Positions 1-12,045 of a stretch of 64,000 nt of DNA are shown here, piece by piece. Under the pieces are notes generated by a model. It did no database searches and was not told the DNA's origin. It worked only from the letters and a program-made list of their open reading frames with translations. The first letter of the stretch is position 1. Every line of letters begins with the position of its first letter. This DNA is from Calycina herbarum (taxonomy: Eukaryota; Ascomycota; Leotiomycetes; Helotiales; Pezizellaceae): NCBI GenBank assembly GCA_001414485.1, contig LLEY01000007.1, forward strand, positions 372,001 to 436,000, in the 5' to 3' direction. A program made the position numbers and the translations under genes.

Positions 1-96
1 CAATCCTATTACTTCCCCAGACATACCTCTAGAAATGGCAATGCTGACTCCAAGATCATCCGTAGCGAGATTAAGTTGTGATAGAGGAAACGCCAT
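1..96 (-). CDS. possible 5' end of a gene leaving the left edge
   Basis: On the minus strand an ATG at position 96 opens a frame that stays open for 32 codons to the window edge. The peptide contains the stretch LATDDLGVSIAISRG, which looks protein-like. No family is recognised and 32 codons can be open by chance. It could equally be an internal exon read after an upstream acceptor. Sequence to the left of the window would decide. Confidence 0.2.
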   Translation of the reverse strand, partial: MAFPLSQLNLATDDLGVSIAISRGMSGEVIGL

Positions 97-3000
97 TTAT
101 CTCTGCAATGATGCGAGTTGTCCTCTCTCGCTGATCAAGTTCTTCATTCCTTTGTTTGGGCTTGGCCGTAGAGTGAGAGCAAAAAGCTAATAATTCCTTA
201 ATTGAACCCCTACCCGATCCTACCGAAATGTGATTACATCGCTTCTTATGCCCAGGATTTACTTGATGGATGTTCGCATAATGATGGTGACTATTTGGAG
301 ACTTGTGGGCAGGAATTTGATTCGGATAAAATGATTGACTTTGAGGTGTGCAGATAATGTTGCTATCCATAACGGAGATTGTTAAGCGAGACGTACTCTT
401 ATCCTCCAGCTGGCTGGATGCGAGATGAGTATTGACAGGGCCGGGCTGCAGTAATTCTTTAGGCTGCTGGAAAGCTTGAATGAGCTTTGCACAAAAGGCA
501 ATCCTGGGGATTGATGATTACACTTATTTTGAATATTGGCGGACTTGGATGGGTAATAAGGTCCGGACTTATCATTTTTGCGAGGGTTTGGATGAGTGGT
601 GAGGAACTCGGCTTTTGGTGTAACTGAATTGGAATTCTTTTGATCGCTTAAGTTTCTCTTGCTTTGAGGTCAATTAATTTAATGTGCAAATTAGGAAAGG
701 GGGTTTGACATCATTCTTGGCAACGACGGAGAGCTTCTTGCCAGAAGAAACAGGATTATTGGTGGAAAGGTTTAAAACTGTAAAACAATTGAGGTTCTAT
801 ATTTTACTCTCCCGGGTTACTGATATCGGTCAAGCTGAGAGTTGGAGTGATAGCTGACAGTGAGGGATCGTTTAAAGAGCACAGTTGACGGAGACTTGAA
901 TTAAAAGTGATCCCATCAACAGAACAGAATTCGGTGAACTACAGGCAGCAGTGAATTATCTAAACAATTAAAGTCCATCAAGGAAGCGACTCGCGTGTTA
1001 AAAAAATATTGAAAACTTATTATGAGGAAAAGAAAGAATATGACTTTTTCCGTCCAAATGTACGTTCGTTTTTTTAAAAATCAAAAATATGAGGGGGCAA
1101 ATGTGGCAGACAATAAACCAACTTTACGGGGCTGAGGTGACAGATCTCAGGATGATATACCAACTCAACAGGGTCGTGTTCGGTGGCAGGTCTCCTTGAA
1201 GGACTGTTTACTAACTAGGATAGGTCGAATCAAGCTGACTTAAATCGCTTGGTTCGATAGCTATTCCCTACTTACTTGAATATAGATAGTAAAGTTTTGT
1301 TTGTGGACTTTTGTGGGACCCTACAACCAATGAGGTGGCAAGTGGAAATGGAAGGGCAAAGTGAACTCAACATCACCAAACTTACACCCCAAACTGGTCT
1401 AACTTCTTTCAACCTTCCATTTTGGAACAATGTCCCCGTCACAGTGCTTACATGACAACTTTTCCGTTCTAGTTGTCCCCAATATTCACCTGTGGAAGTA
1501 GCATTTTCAAGATTCTTGATATTTTAACCAAAACCCTTTCTATCAATATCAAGTGGAAGACAAGACGAAATCGTGAAGAATTGACACAGCAAGATACACG
1601 AACTCTATACTAGAAATTCGAATCTGAGTCGAAACATGGTGGAAAGATGCTAAATAGTTGCATGAGCATCGCGATGAGAGAGACTTGTTCGCAATATTGT
1701 GTAGTTTACTCCCTTGAATTCGATGAAAGGCGACTTCTAGCTTAAATAGAAATACAATCCTTTCCTGGCAGTTGATTCAACTTTTTAGGTGGTTCAGATC
1801 CCAAGGCGCAAGTCTAGATCAAATATTATAAGCAATTCAAGCTATTCGTAGGTTACCTGCAAGTAGCCGATATCAAAAGGGTGGTCTATTGGTAAGTCAC
1901 CTCGAATTGTCGTTTCTGGAAAGTTTTCAGCTATTCATGGGTGACCTAAAAATAGAACTGCATTATCCCCTACGATAACACCGGAAATTTGCGCTGAGAC
2001 CTGATATCTATCATGCTTGAAACTTGGAGTAATGAGCCCCATGAAAAATTGGCACCTGAATTTCATGAAGCACACCACAACAGAAGATCACCGGCTCGCT
2101 CTTTAGTTTTTGGAAAAGACGCGGATTTATGTTCATGGGATCCTAGATACGGCTGTTGATGCTGTCAAGGAAAATGACTTAAAAGATACTACCGTAAATA
2201 GATAATAAACATACTATTAATAATCTCTTGGGTTCTTTAAGCAAACTCATGGCTTTTTCGTCAATGTCCAAAATGAGGGATTCCGGGAAGCACTGGCTGA
2301 GATATTACCTCCAGACAAACCTATCGGCCTTTGTTTAAGGAACGTTTTTTGATTGTCAAATTTCCAACGTAAAGCGATTTATTGTGCTTCCTAATTAATT
2401 CAAGTCTTATTTGAATAACACTTTATGAAGATAGATACGGAATAATTATTACCGTCGTGGCTCTCAAGGAGGGATCTTTGTTGATTATTAGGATTTGAAA
2501 GCCATCATACTGTTGGAAGAAATCCAGAAGAGCAGAAAATGCCATTAACAGTATATGACTGTTACGTGTATATCTAGTGAGTCAACGCCCTCCTGGGGCA
2601 ATTCAATGTTTCGAGTAAATATTGAAAGCATATAGCATAACTAAACACATTTTCGATTGAACAATTATCTGAAACCCTTTGATAACGCTACTTCAAGTCC
2701 TACAATCATGCACAACCAAGTTCTGCTGAAGTGTTTCGTTTCATAACAAGTGGCTAATATAGGTCACGTGAGTATCCTGAATTATTTCCGACCAGACCAA
2801 ATAGGGTCACTTTGTTTGATATATACGGCCAAAGAAAAATCTTTTCATACGAGGTTCGGAGCTCCTAGAATAATCCAACACGCCATTCCAGACCTTTTGA
2901 ACAAACCTTGTGGTTGATTCTAGCCACTACTCTACTAGAATTGCCCCTTGGAGCTGGAACAACGAGAGCTATTCAGTACTTAAATGATTGCCTCGAGAAT

Positions 3001-4229
3001 GCTTTTGAAGTAGATGTTTAATTCCTGACAGACCATAAATGATTCAAATTCTTGTATGGTTTTCGTATAGTTGTGAAGTGGTCATCGTAAATCAACCTTG
3101 ACGATTCCGCTGGTTGCCCTTGCAGTCCTGTTGTACCACCCACCTATCATATCAATTAGACAGCGAGACGAAAGATCCTAGTCGAACGTAATCGTAGGCT
3201 ATTGGTGCATTCGCGTTGATGTTTCCTTCAAAGCCCTATGGTGATCCTAGTCGTCGGCCCATTGACATAAGAAAACCAACCTGTTCTCCCCAATCATTGC
3301 TTACCTGTAAGCAATAGGTCTTATCTCGAAAAACGCTGGTACAAGATCTGAGGAAATTCGAAAAATCGACTTTTTAACTATAGAGCGGGGATTTTCCGTG
3401 AACACTAGGTGTGAAATATCGTCAGTTTTATGACTTGACGGCAACAACCCTACACCGCACAGCAAACCACAAAAATGGTTTGATTTCACCCCCAACTTTC
3501 TCGTAATACCAACCAAAATTAATAAAAATATTGAATCGTCCCAAAGAGAAGTTCGTGATAGAAATTGTGGCGCTGAATGGGAATTCCCCAAGACCTTGGC
3601 AGGGTCTTGGCCCCCCTTGGCCATCTAGATAGGAAGGAGATATCTTCCCCGCCACCAACAACTCACCACTTGTTGACAACGATTGGCAAACAAACAAACT
3701 ACGCCGTTACAGGCCGCTGCATCGAAGGTTGAACTTGCATAGAAGCCTCGGAAACCGTTATCTTCTATTCTTGGCACGGATATGAAGCTTCTTGCATCGC
3801 CGTCTTCCATTATCAAAAACTTGTCGATGGCAACATGGACCCATGAAATCGCGTCTCAAGATCTCGACCCCTGAACAATTGCCCCCCTTCGGCCCCCTTC
3901 CCCCGAGTCTAGGCTCATACCGAGCTCTTGGGATCGTGAATAACAACGTGAGATTTCACGATAACAGCGCCAAGTCTGTTTATACTTTCCTCTTCAAGGT
4001 GGGGAGGTCGTGAATTCCCAACAGGCAGAAGTAGCTGCAGGTGATGGTCACACTAAACATCACTCTCCGGGAATCAATTGGATCAGCTCCATGTGGTGAA
4101 TTATGTACGAAGTCGGTCCCACGGTCTTGGCTTTGGGTTGTGTAGCTATCTATAATAAGAGCTCCATCCCCCGCCCCGGCTAAAACCCTTCTCTATCTCT
4201 CTTTCAACATCTTCCCCCACAAAACCAAG
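97..4229. other. about 4.1 kb without a recognisable gene
   Basis: The longest frames here (around 71-370 minus, 3301-3946 minus and 3792-4013 plus) show no family motif and no spliced continuation that I could build. The stretch 400-3300 has no frame longer than 60 codons. I saw no terminal repeats or transposase remains. It reads as unique, moderately AT-rich intergenic DNA. The last few hundred bases are the upstream region of the peptide transporter gene. Confidence 0.6.
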
Positions 4230-6346
4230 ATGGACGTCAAGCACAGTCTCGAGGTGACCAAAGGTGCCTCTATGGTCGATCCTGTCGCAGTCTACACCAG
4301 TGACGAGAACTCTATCAACGAATCTCAAGAACTCTTGCGACCATTCCCAACCGAGGAAGAATTCGCAACCCTCCCTCGTGTCCCTGGCACGATTCCTTGG
4401 ACTGCATGGACCGTCGCTTTCGTCGAGTTTGCTGAGCGTTTCTCTTACTATGGCACAACTGCAGTTTGTAAGAAATGGAACCTGTTTTTCGCTATCCCAC
4501 TTACTGACTTGACGCACAGTTGTCAATTTTATCCAGAAGGATCTCCCTAAAGGATCCAAAACTGGAGCTGGTTTTCTCATCAAGCCCGGATCTGGTGCCC
4601 TCGGCCTCGGTCAACGTGCATCAACTGGTCTGACAACCTGTAAGTTTTCGCCAAACTTCGCTAATAGCGCCATCCCCACCCGACTACCCATGAACTGCAA
4701 TTACAACACCAAGTGGTGTTTGAGTCATGTTTTGGCCCTTTTTTCCCTCTAAGCCAGGTCCTAGGTCCCTCAACTCGCTAATCATATTTTTAGTCAACTC
4801 TTTCTGGTCCTATTTCACACCACTCTTTGGTGCTTACCTCGCTGATCAGTATTGGGGACGCTATTTGACAATTCAATATGCCAACGTAGTCGCTATTGTC
4901 GGTCACATCATCCTCATTCTCTCTGCAATTCCACCCGTCATCGTCCATCCAACTGCAGCTGTCTCTGTCTTCTCCGTTGGCCTCGTTATCATGGGTATCG
5001 GCACTGGAGGGTTCAAATCAAACATCTCTCCTTTGATTGCCGAACAATACAAGGATGAAAAAGCCTATGTGCGAGTCAACAAGAAAGGCCATAAGGAAAT
5101 TGTCGATCCTGCTGTGACGACTGCCCGAATCTACATCTACTTCTACCTCCTCATCAACATTGGATCTTTGTGTGGATCTTTGGCAATGGTTTACTCGGAA
5201 CATTATGTTGGATTTTGGCTTTCTTTCCTTTTACCTACGATTGTATACGCTTTGTGTCCTATCATTCTGTGGAAATTCAAGAAGTCGTACACTTTGTCGC
5301 CTCCCACTGGGAGTGTGATGGCCAAGGCGTGGAAATTGATCCGCCTTGCATTCAAGGGAAGATGGTCATGGAATCTTGCTACGACGTTAGTGCATCCAAC
5401 TCTCCAAAAGCTCTCGATTATTTCTTACAACTGCTAACTCCCTGATAGTAAGAAGAACCTCAGAGATCCAGATTTCTGGAGCCGAGTCAAGCCTAGTCAA
5501 ATTCGAGCCCGAGGTGAAATCGTTCCAGCTTGGATGACCTTTGATGACGAGTGGGTCGATGAGGTCCGTCGTGGAGTCCTTGCTTGCAAGGTCTTTTTGT
5601 GGTATCCAGTATATTGGCTGGCGTATAATCAAATGACCGGTAATCTCGTATCACAAGCCTCCACTATGGAACTCGGAAAGGTCCCCAACGATATCGTTTC
5701 CAAGTTGAACCCCATTTTCATCATCATCGTCATTCCAATCATGGATTTCGGAATCTATCCTCTCGTCAGAAAGCTCGGCTTCAATCTCTCACCAATCAAG
5801 AAGATCACCGCTGGATTCATTCTAAGTGCTATGGCCATGATATCTGCTTGCGTCACACAAGCTTATATTTACAAACTTTCCAAGTGCGGTGATAATATCA
5901 ACGCCTTGACGAAGTCACAAAAGAAAATTGATTGTACCGCTCCTATCACGGTGTGGGTCCAAGTCTTCCCTTACGCTTTAATAGGAATGTCCGAAGTCAT
6001 GGCATCAATCACGAAACTCGAATACGCCTACACCAAAGCACCAAAGAACATGCGTTCCACCATTCAAGCCATTGCACTTTTCACATCCGCTGTCTCCAGT
6101 GCTCTCGGACAAGCTCTCACAGCACTTTCTGAGGATCCTCTTTTGGTCTGGAATTATGGTTCTGTTGCTGTGTTGGCTTTCCTTGGTGGTATTGGATTTT
6201 ACTTGACTTTCCGAAAGGCAGATAGAGAAGAAGATGCGCTTAATAATATGAAGAATAGCAAGTTTCTTGGAAGAGTAGAGGGGGATGAGGAGAATGTTGC
6301 TACCCATAAGAGTGAGTTGAAGAACGAGAAAGCTGCTTTGGGTTAA
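4230..6346 (+). CDS. ptr2: PTR2-type proton-coupled di/tripeptide transporter (POT family)
   Basis: Four exons, 4230-4467, 4520-4639, 4794-5385 and 5449-6346, join in frame to 615 residues, normal for fungal Ptr2. Visible signatures are EFAERFSYYG near residue 70, GLGQRASTGLTTFNSFWSY across exons 2/3 followed by FGAYLADQYWGRY, then about a dozen hydrophobic segments. The hydrophilic loop between the two six-helix bundles contains the exon 3/4 junction. The family imports di- and tripeptides with protons across the plasma membrane. Splicing at phase 1 after ...TTAV restores the conserved helix 1, and splicing after ...GLTT restores FNSFWSY. The start follows an AACCAAGATGG context typical of fungi. 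The gene appears intact. Confidence 0.93.
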
Positions 6347-6647
6347 AGTGTTAAGCGAGGATTCGGATGTTGTCTAGTTAATGATGGAGATTGGAGATAC
6401 CCCGGTTAATGATAATTCAAGTCTTGAAAACCGGTTGTGTTCCGAGGTGTTTTGCTCTTTCGCACTGAGGTCTACTGAATTGACCCTCTTGGCCGTTTTA
6501 CTGAATGAAATTCTTGCGTTGTCTTAATGGAACTCCAGAACGAGGTGTATAATTTATAAACAAGCACCACTTACCCCACCTCCCAAACCAAGTCCCAGCT
6601 TGACATTATTCAAACTCAAATTCCACCCCATCAATCAACATCTCCGC

Positions 6648-7317
6648 CTATTCAGGCTTATCAACCTCCGGTCTCCAAAGCCACAAAACCTGCACCTCAC
6701 CCAAAAAATGGCTCAAAGTAACATAACTCAAAGAGCCCATAAATCCCAACATGAAACCCCTCATTGCCCCCGTAGAAGTAGCTCTCACAAATCCAGAATA
6801 CCCCTGGTACGTATGTGCAAGTCCAAACAAAAAAGCGGAAATTCCACAAGCCAGATAAGCCCCGATGTAGATATTTTGGGACTAAAAGTCGATATACATA
6901 TTCATCCACCAACGCCTTACAAACACTCAAACCCACCCAATGAACCCACTCCGTTGTGGTGATTGGAAGCATATATCGCAATTGTCGTAATTGATCCTTG
7001 AAAAGGAAGGTGTCTCGATACGTAGCGTCGCGGGCTTGGAAGAGACCCCGGATTGTTGTAAAAATTAACCAAGCAGCGAGTATCCAACATACTTGAGTGA
7101 TGATGCGGGGAGCTAGGAGACGCAAAACGGGTGGAATTGAATGGGTGGAATATCCTAGGAGGGCGGTGATGCAAAAGGCTGTGATCATGTAGCGGTATAA
7201 GACTAGTCGCTTGTGTGTTGAGGTGTATAACATCATAGGCCATACCATCAGGACATCAAAATAGGGTTTGATGAGTAGGGTTTCGATCCAAAAGAGACTT
7301 TTGGCAGTGATGAACAT
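6648..7317 (-). pseudogene. CPBP/Abi-type intramembrane metalloprotease, one frameshift
   Basis: The minus strand reads in one frame from ATG 7317 to about 6878 and in the next frame from there to a stop at 6648. Skipping one base in the CCC-AAAA run (plus positions 6874-6880) gives one frame of 222 residues. It carries three CPBP motifs in order: DEYVYR (EExxxR type, first Glu replaced by Asp), SAFLFGLAHTYQG (FxxxH) and SLSYVTLSHFLGE (third His). The N-terminal half has several hydrophobic segments, as expected for a Rce1/CPBP-like polytopic protease. No intron of realistic size explains the shift. It is either a real disabling indel or a base error. Family identity is inferred from motif order and spacing; the substrate is unknown. 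Confidence 0.6.
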
Positions 7318-8883
7318 TTTCGAGTGTGATGAAGAAAGTGTTCAGAAGATGTGCTTTCATGGATTTAGGGACATAGATTCTTGAAAGAGCTAGCTTAATG
7401 TTTAGAAGGGTTTCCGAGGTGTTTATATAATGAATTGAAGTCAAAACATTCTTATGGTGTAAAATGCCAAGCCTTTTGACCCCTAGATTTTTATTTATGC
7501 ATTTATAATTATATTATTCTTAACTTTATTTAACTCATTTTCATTAAATTGGAAATCAAAAATATACTTTCTATTCCGCTGAGGATAAAGTGCAAGTTCT
7601 TGGAAGGATTCCAAGCCTCATGATTCTACATCACACTAAAACTGACCTTGACTCCAACCCCCCCTCAATTTCTAACTCAACCTAGCCTTCCCGGTCTTTG
7701 TACACTTGAAGACATTCCATGGAAGGCTTAAAGTAGAAGTGCTTAGGGCAATATAATTTACAAAAATAGTTCAGAAACAAATAGAGCATGCAAGCACGCA
7801 TTTTCAATACTCTACAAGCATAACCTTTAACGGGACAAAAATACAGTTCACTCCTATCACTTTGCACTGGGAACCCACCTTGTAAAAAGAGGCTAGTTTC
7901 AGGCAGTCTATCAGAATCAAAGCAATTGTACCAGAAAGCTAAGAAGAACAACAAATCGAGGGGCTACAAATTACAATTGTTCTGACCCTTGGTAAATTGT
8001 ACAGCTTGCTCCAAAGCCCTCGGAAAATCATAACTCCTCTCAATTGACTTTTTTCAGGCGTATGATAAAGGAAAAATAATGACCTGGACTCTGGTCAATT
8101 GCAGACGTTCAAGAAATGGGCGGAGGCAGAACAGCGAAGAATCCATACCCTCATGTCCCCATTTTGAGTAAGGACTGTCTATTTTTGTAAAGTGTGATCA
8201 AGCTGTAAATACAGCGGGCAAAGTGCTCATGATCATTGCAATATCCAAGAGTGAAATAATGAGTCTTTAGACGAAGTATAAAAACAACCTTGTTAACCTT
8301 TCAAACCCTCTAGAACCTTCTTTGCTAGACTAATATAACCCAAAGTAAAGTAGGTGTTTACGAAATAATAATCGCCTCGCTTATCTCCTAACAATTACTT
8401 CACTTAAACAGAACTAGGAAATTTAGTAGCTGTTAAATTAGCGAACTTGGGATTTCCTCGCGCTGTCACGTGCAGTGTGGAATGATCAAAACCACAGTTC
8501 TTCCTTCTTCCCCAATTTAGACGCCGTGTTTAGGTTTCCATCACATCGCCCAGCTTCATCAACGGATCTTTCTCAACAACACTTTGCCCTTGGAATGAAG
8601 TTATTCCCGGGTAAATGTTTCCATCTTTTTCTTCGGGGATAAGAATAAGTCGTGCTGAGAAATCCGACCTCGGCCGAATGATGGAATAGTGAACCCCACC
8701 ATTACATAGCCAGCGCATGTAATCGAGTAATCGAGCATCTCTCTCTCTCGTTCTCCATATTTGTTCCTTCTACCCCAGATTTCTACGAATTAATGAAATT
8801 CTAGTTCCATATCCATTTCCAGTCCTCCTTTCGCAGTCCCAAGGTTCCACCTCCATCCCAACCAAGTCCAAGCCCAAGCAACA
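7318..8883. other. intergenic, two unassigned small frames
   Basis: About 1.6 kb between the CPBP gene and the Nudix gene. Minus-strand frames at 7682-7954 (90 codons) and 8530-8718 (62 codons) have no recognised motif. The second has a fairly protein-like composition (PEEKDGNIYPGITSFQG), so a small gene or upstream exon cannot be excluded. The stretch 7440-7560 is AT-rich. Nothing else is visible. Confidence 0.4.
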
Positions 8884-10191
8884 ATGCCCACCCCCGACCT
8901 CCCAGACCCAGCTCACCACGACGTCGACTCAATGCTCTCCCGAAAATTCGGCCGCGAAATCGCAAACTACTTCTCCGGATCCCCCCTGAACCGTGTCTCC
9001 TTCCTACGAACAGATCACAGCTTCATTTCCAAAGCGCTCGTCCATCCTTCCACATCCTTCCTCCTCTTCAACGATCTCGCGCCTCTCTCGACGAACCCCT
9101 CGAAATTGGCATATGCGAAACATGAAGATGTGCGGAAATTGATTGGGGAGAATCCCTTTGAGAAGACGGAGGAGGAGATAGTAAAGAGTTTCAATAGTAG
9201 TGTTACGCTGCCGTTGGTGCTGTTCTTGGGATTGGATGAGGGGAAGAAGGAGGGGTTTGAACATGGGATTTATACTGGAACTCCGTATTTTGCGGTTGAT
9301 GTCACGCCTAGGGGGACGGTAGAGAAGGAGGCGAAGAGTTTGATTGAGAGTATGAAGGCTAAGGGGTTGTCATTTACGGAGGGGAGGGTACATATGGCAC
9401 TAAACGCCCCTGAAGGTATAGCCATTGTTCCATTGTTGAAGATGATTTATTGATCTTTTATAGCTGCGATTTACGCCCACGCTCGATCACTTCTCGATTG
9501 GAATGCCCGAAATCCATTCTGTGGTGGTTGCGGGCAACCGACACTTTCCATCAACGCGGGAACCAAAAGAGTGTGTCCTTCAACCGATTTCGCGTCTCTT
9601 CCAACACCCCAAGGAGGGGCAACTACCGTTCTGTCTGAACCCCGCGAGAGAGCGGCTTGCGTCACACGGAAAGGAATTTCCAACCTTTCCTTCCCCCGAA
9701 CAGACCCTACGGTCATTATGGCAGTCGTAAGTCATGATGCAAAGAGAATTTTACTTGGACGACAAAAACGATGGCCACCCCACTGGTATTCTACCCTAGC
9801 CGGATTCTGCGAGCCCGCCGAATCCGTCGAAGAAGCCGTTCGTCGAGAAGTATGGGAAGAATCCGGTGTACATCTAGGACGAGTCGTTATTCATTCTACG
9901 CAACCATGGCCGTACCCAGCGAATTTAATGATCGGTGCTATTGGACAAGCTCTGCCAGACGGAGAGAAAATCCATTTAGAACATGATCCTGAATTGGAAG
10001 ATGCAAAGTGGTTTGAACTGGACGAGATCAAGGAGGCGTTGAGGGTTGGTACTAGTGGATTGGGGGAAGCGGCTGAGGAGGGCTATGTAGAGGGGAATTT
10101 GAGATTGCCTCCGAAGACTGCTATTGCAAACCAGTTGCTTAGAGCTGTTGCGGAGGGATTTTTGGATGTGGGAGAGGTTAGTAAGATTTAA
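8884..10191 (+). CDS. NPY1: NADH pyrophosphatase (Nudix hydrolase, NPY1/NudC type)
   Basis: Two exons, 8884-9415 and 9464-10191, give 419 residues; the 48-bp intron joins ...APEA-AIYAHARSLLDWN. The family order is present: an N-terminal NudC-like domain, a zinc-ribbon start NARNPFCGGCG followed by a second Cys in KRVCP, and the Nudix box GFCEPAESVEEAVRREVWEESGV (catalytic Glu in REVWEE). After it comes QPWPYPANLMIG, a NudC-family signature (SQPWPFP-like). The enzyme splits NAD(H) into NMN(H) and AMP. The protein ends in SKI, a conservative variant of the SKL-type peroxisomal signal, matching the peroxisomal site known for yeast Npy1. One zinc-ribbon Cys pair is not obvious: only one further Cys follows CGGC, so zinc binding may be partial. 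Confidence 0.92.
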
Positions 10192-10679
10192 AAAAATCCA
10201 CGCATGGTGGTTTTTACTCCAGAAACGGAGAAATGGATCTCGTGAAAGATTTTCATGGAGAAGGGAAAGGGCATTTTGTATATATCTAGAATAGAAAGAA
10301 CTAGAGCTAGTGATGTGTGTTTGTTTAAACATTTCCCCGCAAATTATGAACCCAGGCCTAAGGTTATTTTGGCTGTTTGATGACATAGATCACTTTGCAT
10401 CTTCAAACTCCCGGGTAACCTGATACCAGATTACAATAAACCATCCTATATGCAATCCCTCCACGCTCCTTATCTTTCCCATTTCAACTCCATTGTACAA
10501 ATGTATTTATATTCATCCCAGGATTCTAGGCAGGCCACCGCGCCGCCGCATTGACCCCTGTGAAAAATTTCGACCCCCTTTTCATTTTCCTCCCAACCCA
10601 TAAAAGAAAACCTTCACCATTTTACATCTCTCCCTCAAACCCGTGGGAAAGGGATAGCCCACAACCCCTACCATATAAA

Positions 10680-11693
10680 ATGGTTTCCAAAACAGCAACT
10701 ATCTTCCTTCTCGCCCATGCCTCCGCCTCCCTCCTCGCCACCCTCATCTTACAGTGGTGCAACGATATCACCACCATCGATATCCCACCTGTAGTTCTGA
10801 TCCAATGCACCATCATCATTCAACTGATTTTCAATATTCCTACCTTTTTGACACTGCAGGGCTTGAATTATTGTTGTCGTCTCATACCAAAATCCTCGCG
10901 TGTGAGTTTTAAACGGCACCTTGTAACAGCTTTTTTGCTGGGTCCTTTGTTGGCCCAACTTGTGGGGAGGTGGATGGGTTGGCTGGAATCGAATGGGTAT
11001 GGGAGTGTGAGTGCGAAGGCGAGTGCTTGTTGGGAACAAATTGGCTTGAGGGATCTGGATGTTATTCAGAAGAGTGTGTGGTGTCAGGAGGAGTATGGGA
11101 TGATGGGAAGGGAGGAGGCGAAGAGAGTGATTGGGGGACGGAGGGGGAGGGGGATGTATATTGAGGATTTGGCGGGGGCTTGTATACAGCTTGATTTGGA
11201 GTTTGGGGGTGTGTGTCGGGTTGTGGGGGAGGTGGATGAGGAGTGGGATGTGGATAGGGTTGAGAATGAGGGGAGGAATAGGTATGTTTTTCTTTTCTTT
11301 TCAGTTATTCGGTTTTTCGGGGGGGTTTTTGGTGAGCGGGAGAGGCTTTTGAGGATAGGGTTAATAGTGATGATGACTGATTTTCGACACAGCGAGAGAG
11401 CGCATATGAGATGGATCTTTGAGGAGTGTCATGCGAGGTTTGGGGTTGAGATGCAGATGATTTGGAAGAAGGGGGTGCGTTCTTTATTTTCCTCTTCTCT
11501 TCTTTTCCCATCCTCGCCCCCTGCCCCTCATCCTTTCACGTTGGACAAGTCGGATTGCGTGGATGATATCTTATAAACATACTACATATACTGACGAATG
11601 AAACAGAAAGAGATGCCGGAACTTAAATTCAAGACAGCTGCCACAGGTCAAATTGTTGAGCTGGATACTGATACTATGCAATTTAATATTTAA
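10680..11693 (+). CDS. hypothetical membrane protein of 256 residues
   Basis: The ATG at 10680 starts a frame that continues through two predicted introns (11282-11392 and 11475-11606), with exons 10680-11281, 11393-11474 and 11607-11693. Phases agree and the total is 256 residues. The N-terminal third has three hydrophobic segments (about residues 7-25, 38-60 and 80-100). The remainder is soluble and charged, with a conserved-looking block HMRWIFEECHARFGVEMQMIW over exon 2. The first intron is a multiple of three without a stop, so retention would also be readable. I recognise no family. Codon use past 11000 is G-rich (GGG/GAG runs), unlike the neighbouring genes. Confidence 0.55.
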
Positions 11694-11881
11694 TACGAGA
11701 CATATTATACTCGACTGATTGGGACTTAATTTTATACAAAACCTTTGTAAAAAAAAAATTGTCATACTTAAGCTTCTTAACTCGTAATTATTTAGAGACA
11801 GTACTAAACAGTATGGCAGCTTTACTCGCGCTTTCACGGCTTACTAGAGACTTCTTTTTTGCCCCCAAAATGATTGGCTTA

Positions 11882-11909
11882 CTTGGGCAAGTATTTAGTG
11901 AACGCCCTT
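11882..11909 (+). repeat. left terminal inverted repeat of the Tc1-type element
   Basis: 28 bp, an exact reverse complement of 13531-13558, directly next to a TA dinucleotide. Confidence 0.93.
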
Positions 11910-12045
11910 ACCTAATTTTCAGCTCATTTCTCGGCTACATAGACTCCCCCCCTTTTCACTACTGTCAGCTGTGTACAACGTGAATTTAGGTGAAATCATA
12001 TATAAAGTAGTAGAAAATGAAGCTATTTAGACCTTTTATTTAAAT

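Noticed and set aside
3301..4013. overlapping short frames on both strands before the peptide transporter
   Set aside because: Mutually overlapping, no motifs, no splice model.
4146..4583. 145-codon minus-strand frame
   Set aside because: Antisense to the first exons of the peptide transporter.
7682..7954. 90-codon minus-strand frame
   Set aside because: Cys/Leu/Phe-rich composition with no family pattern; likely chance.
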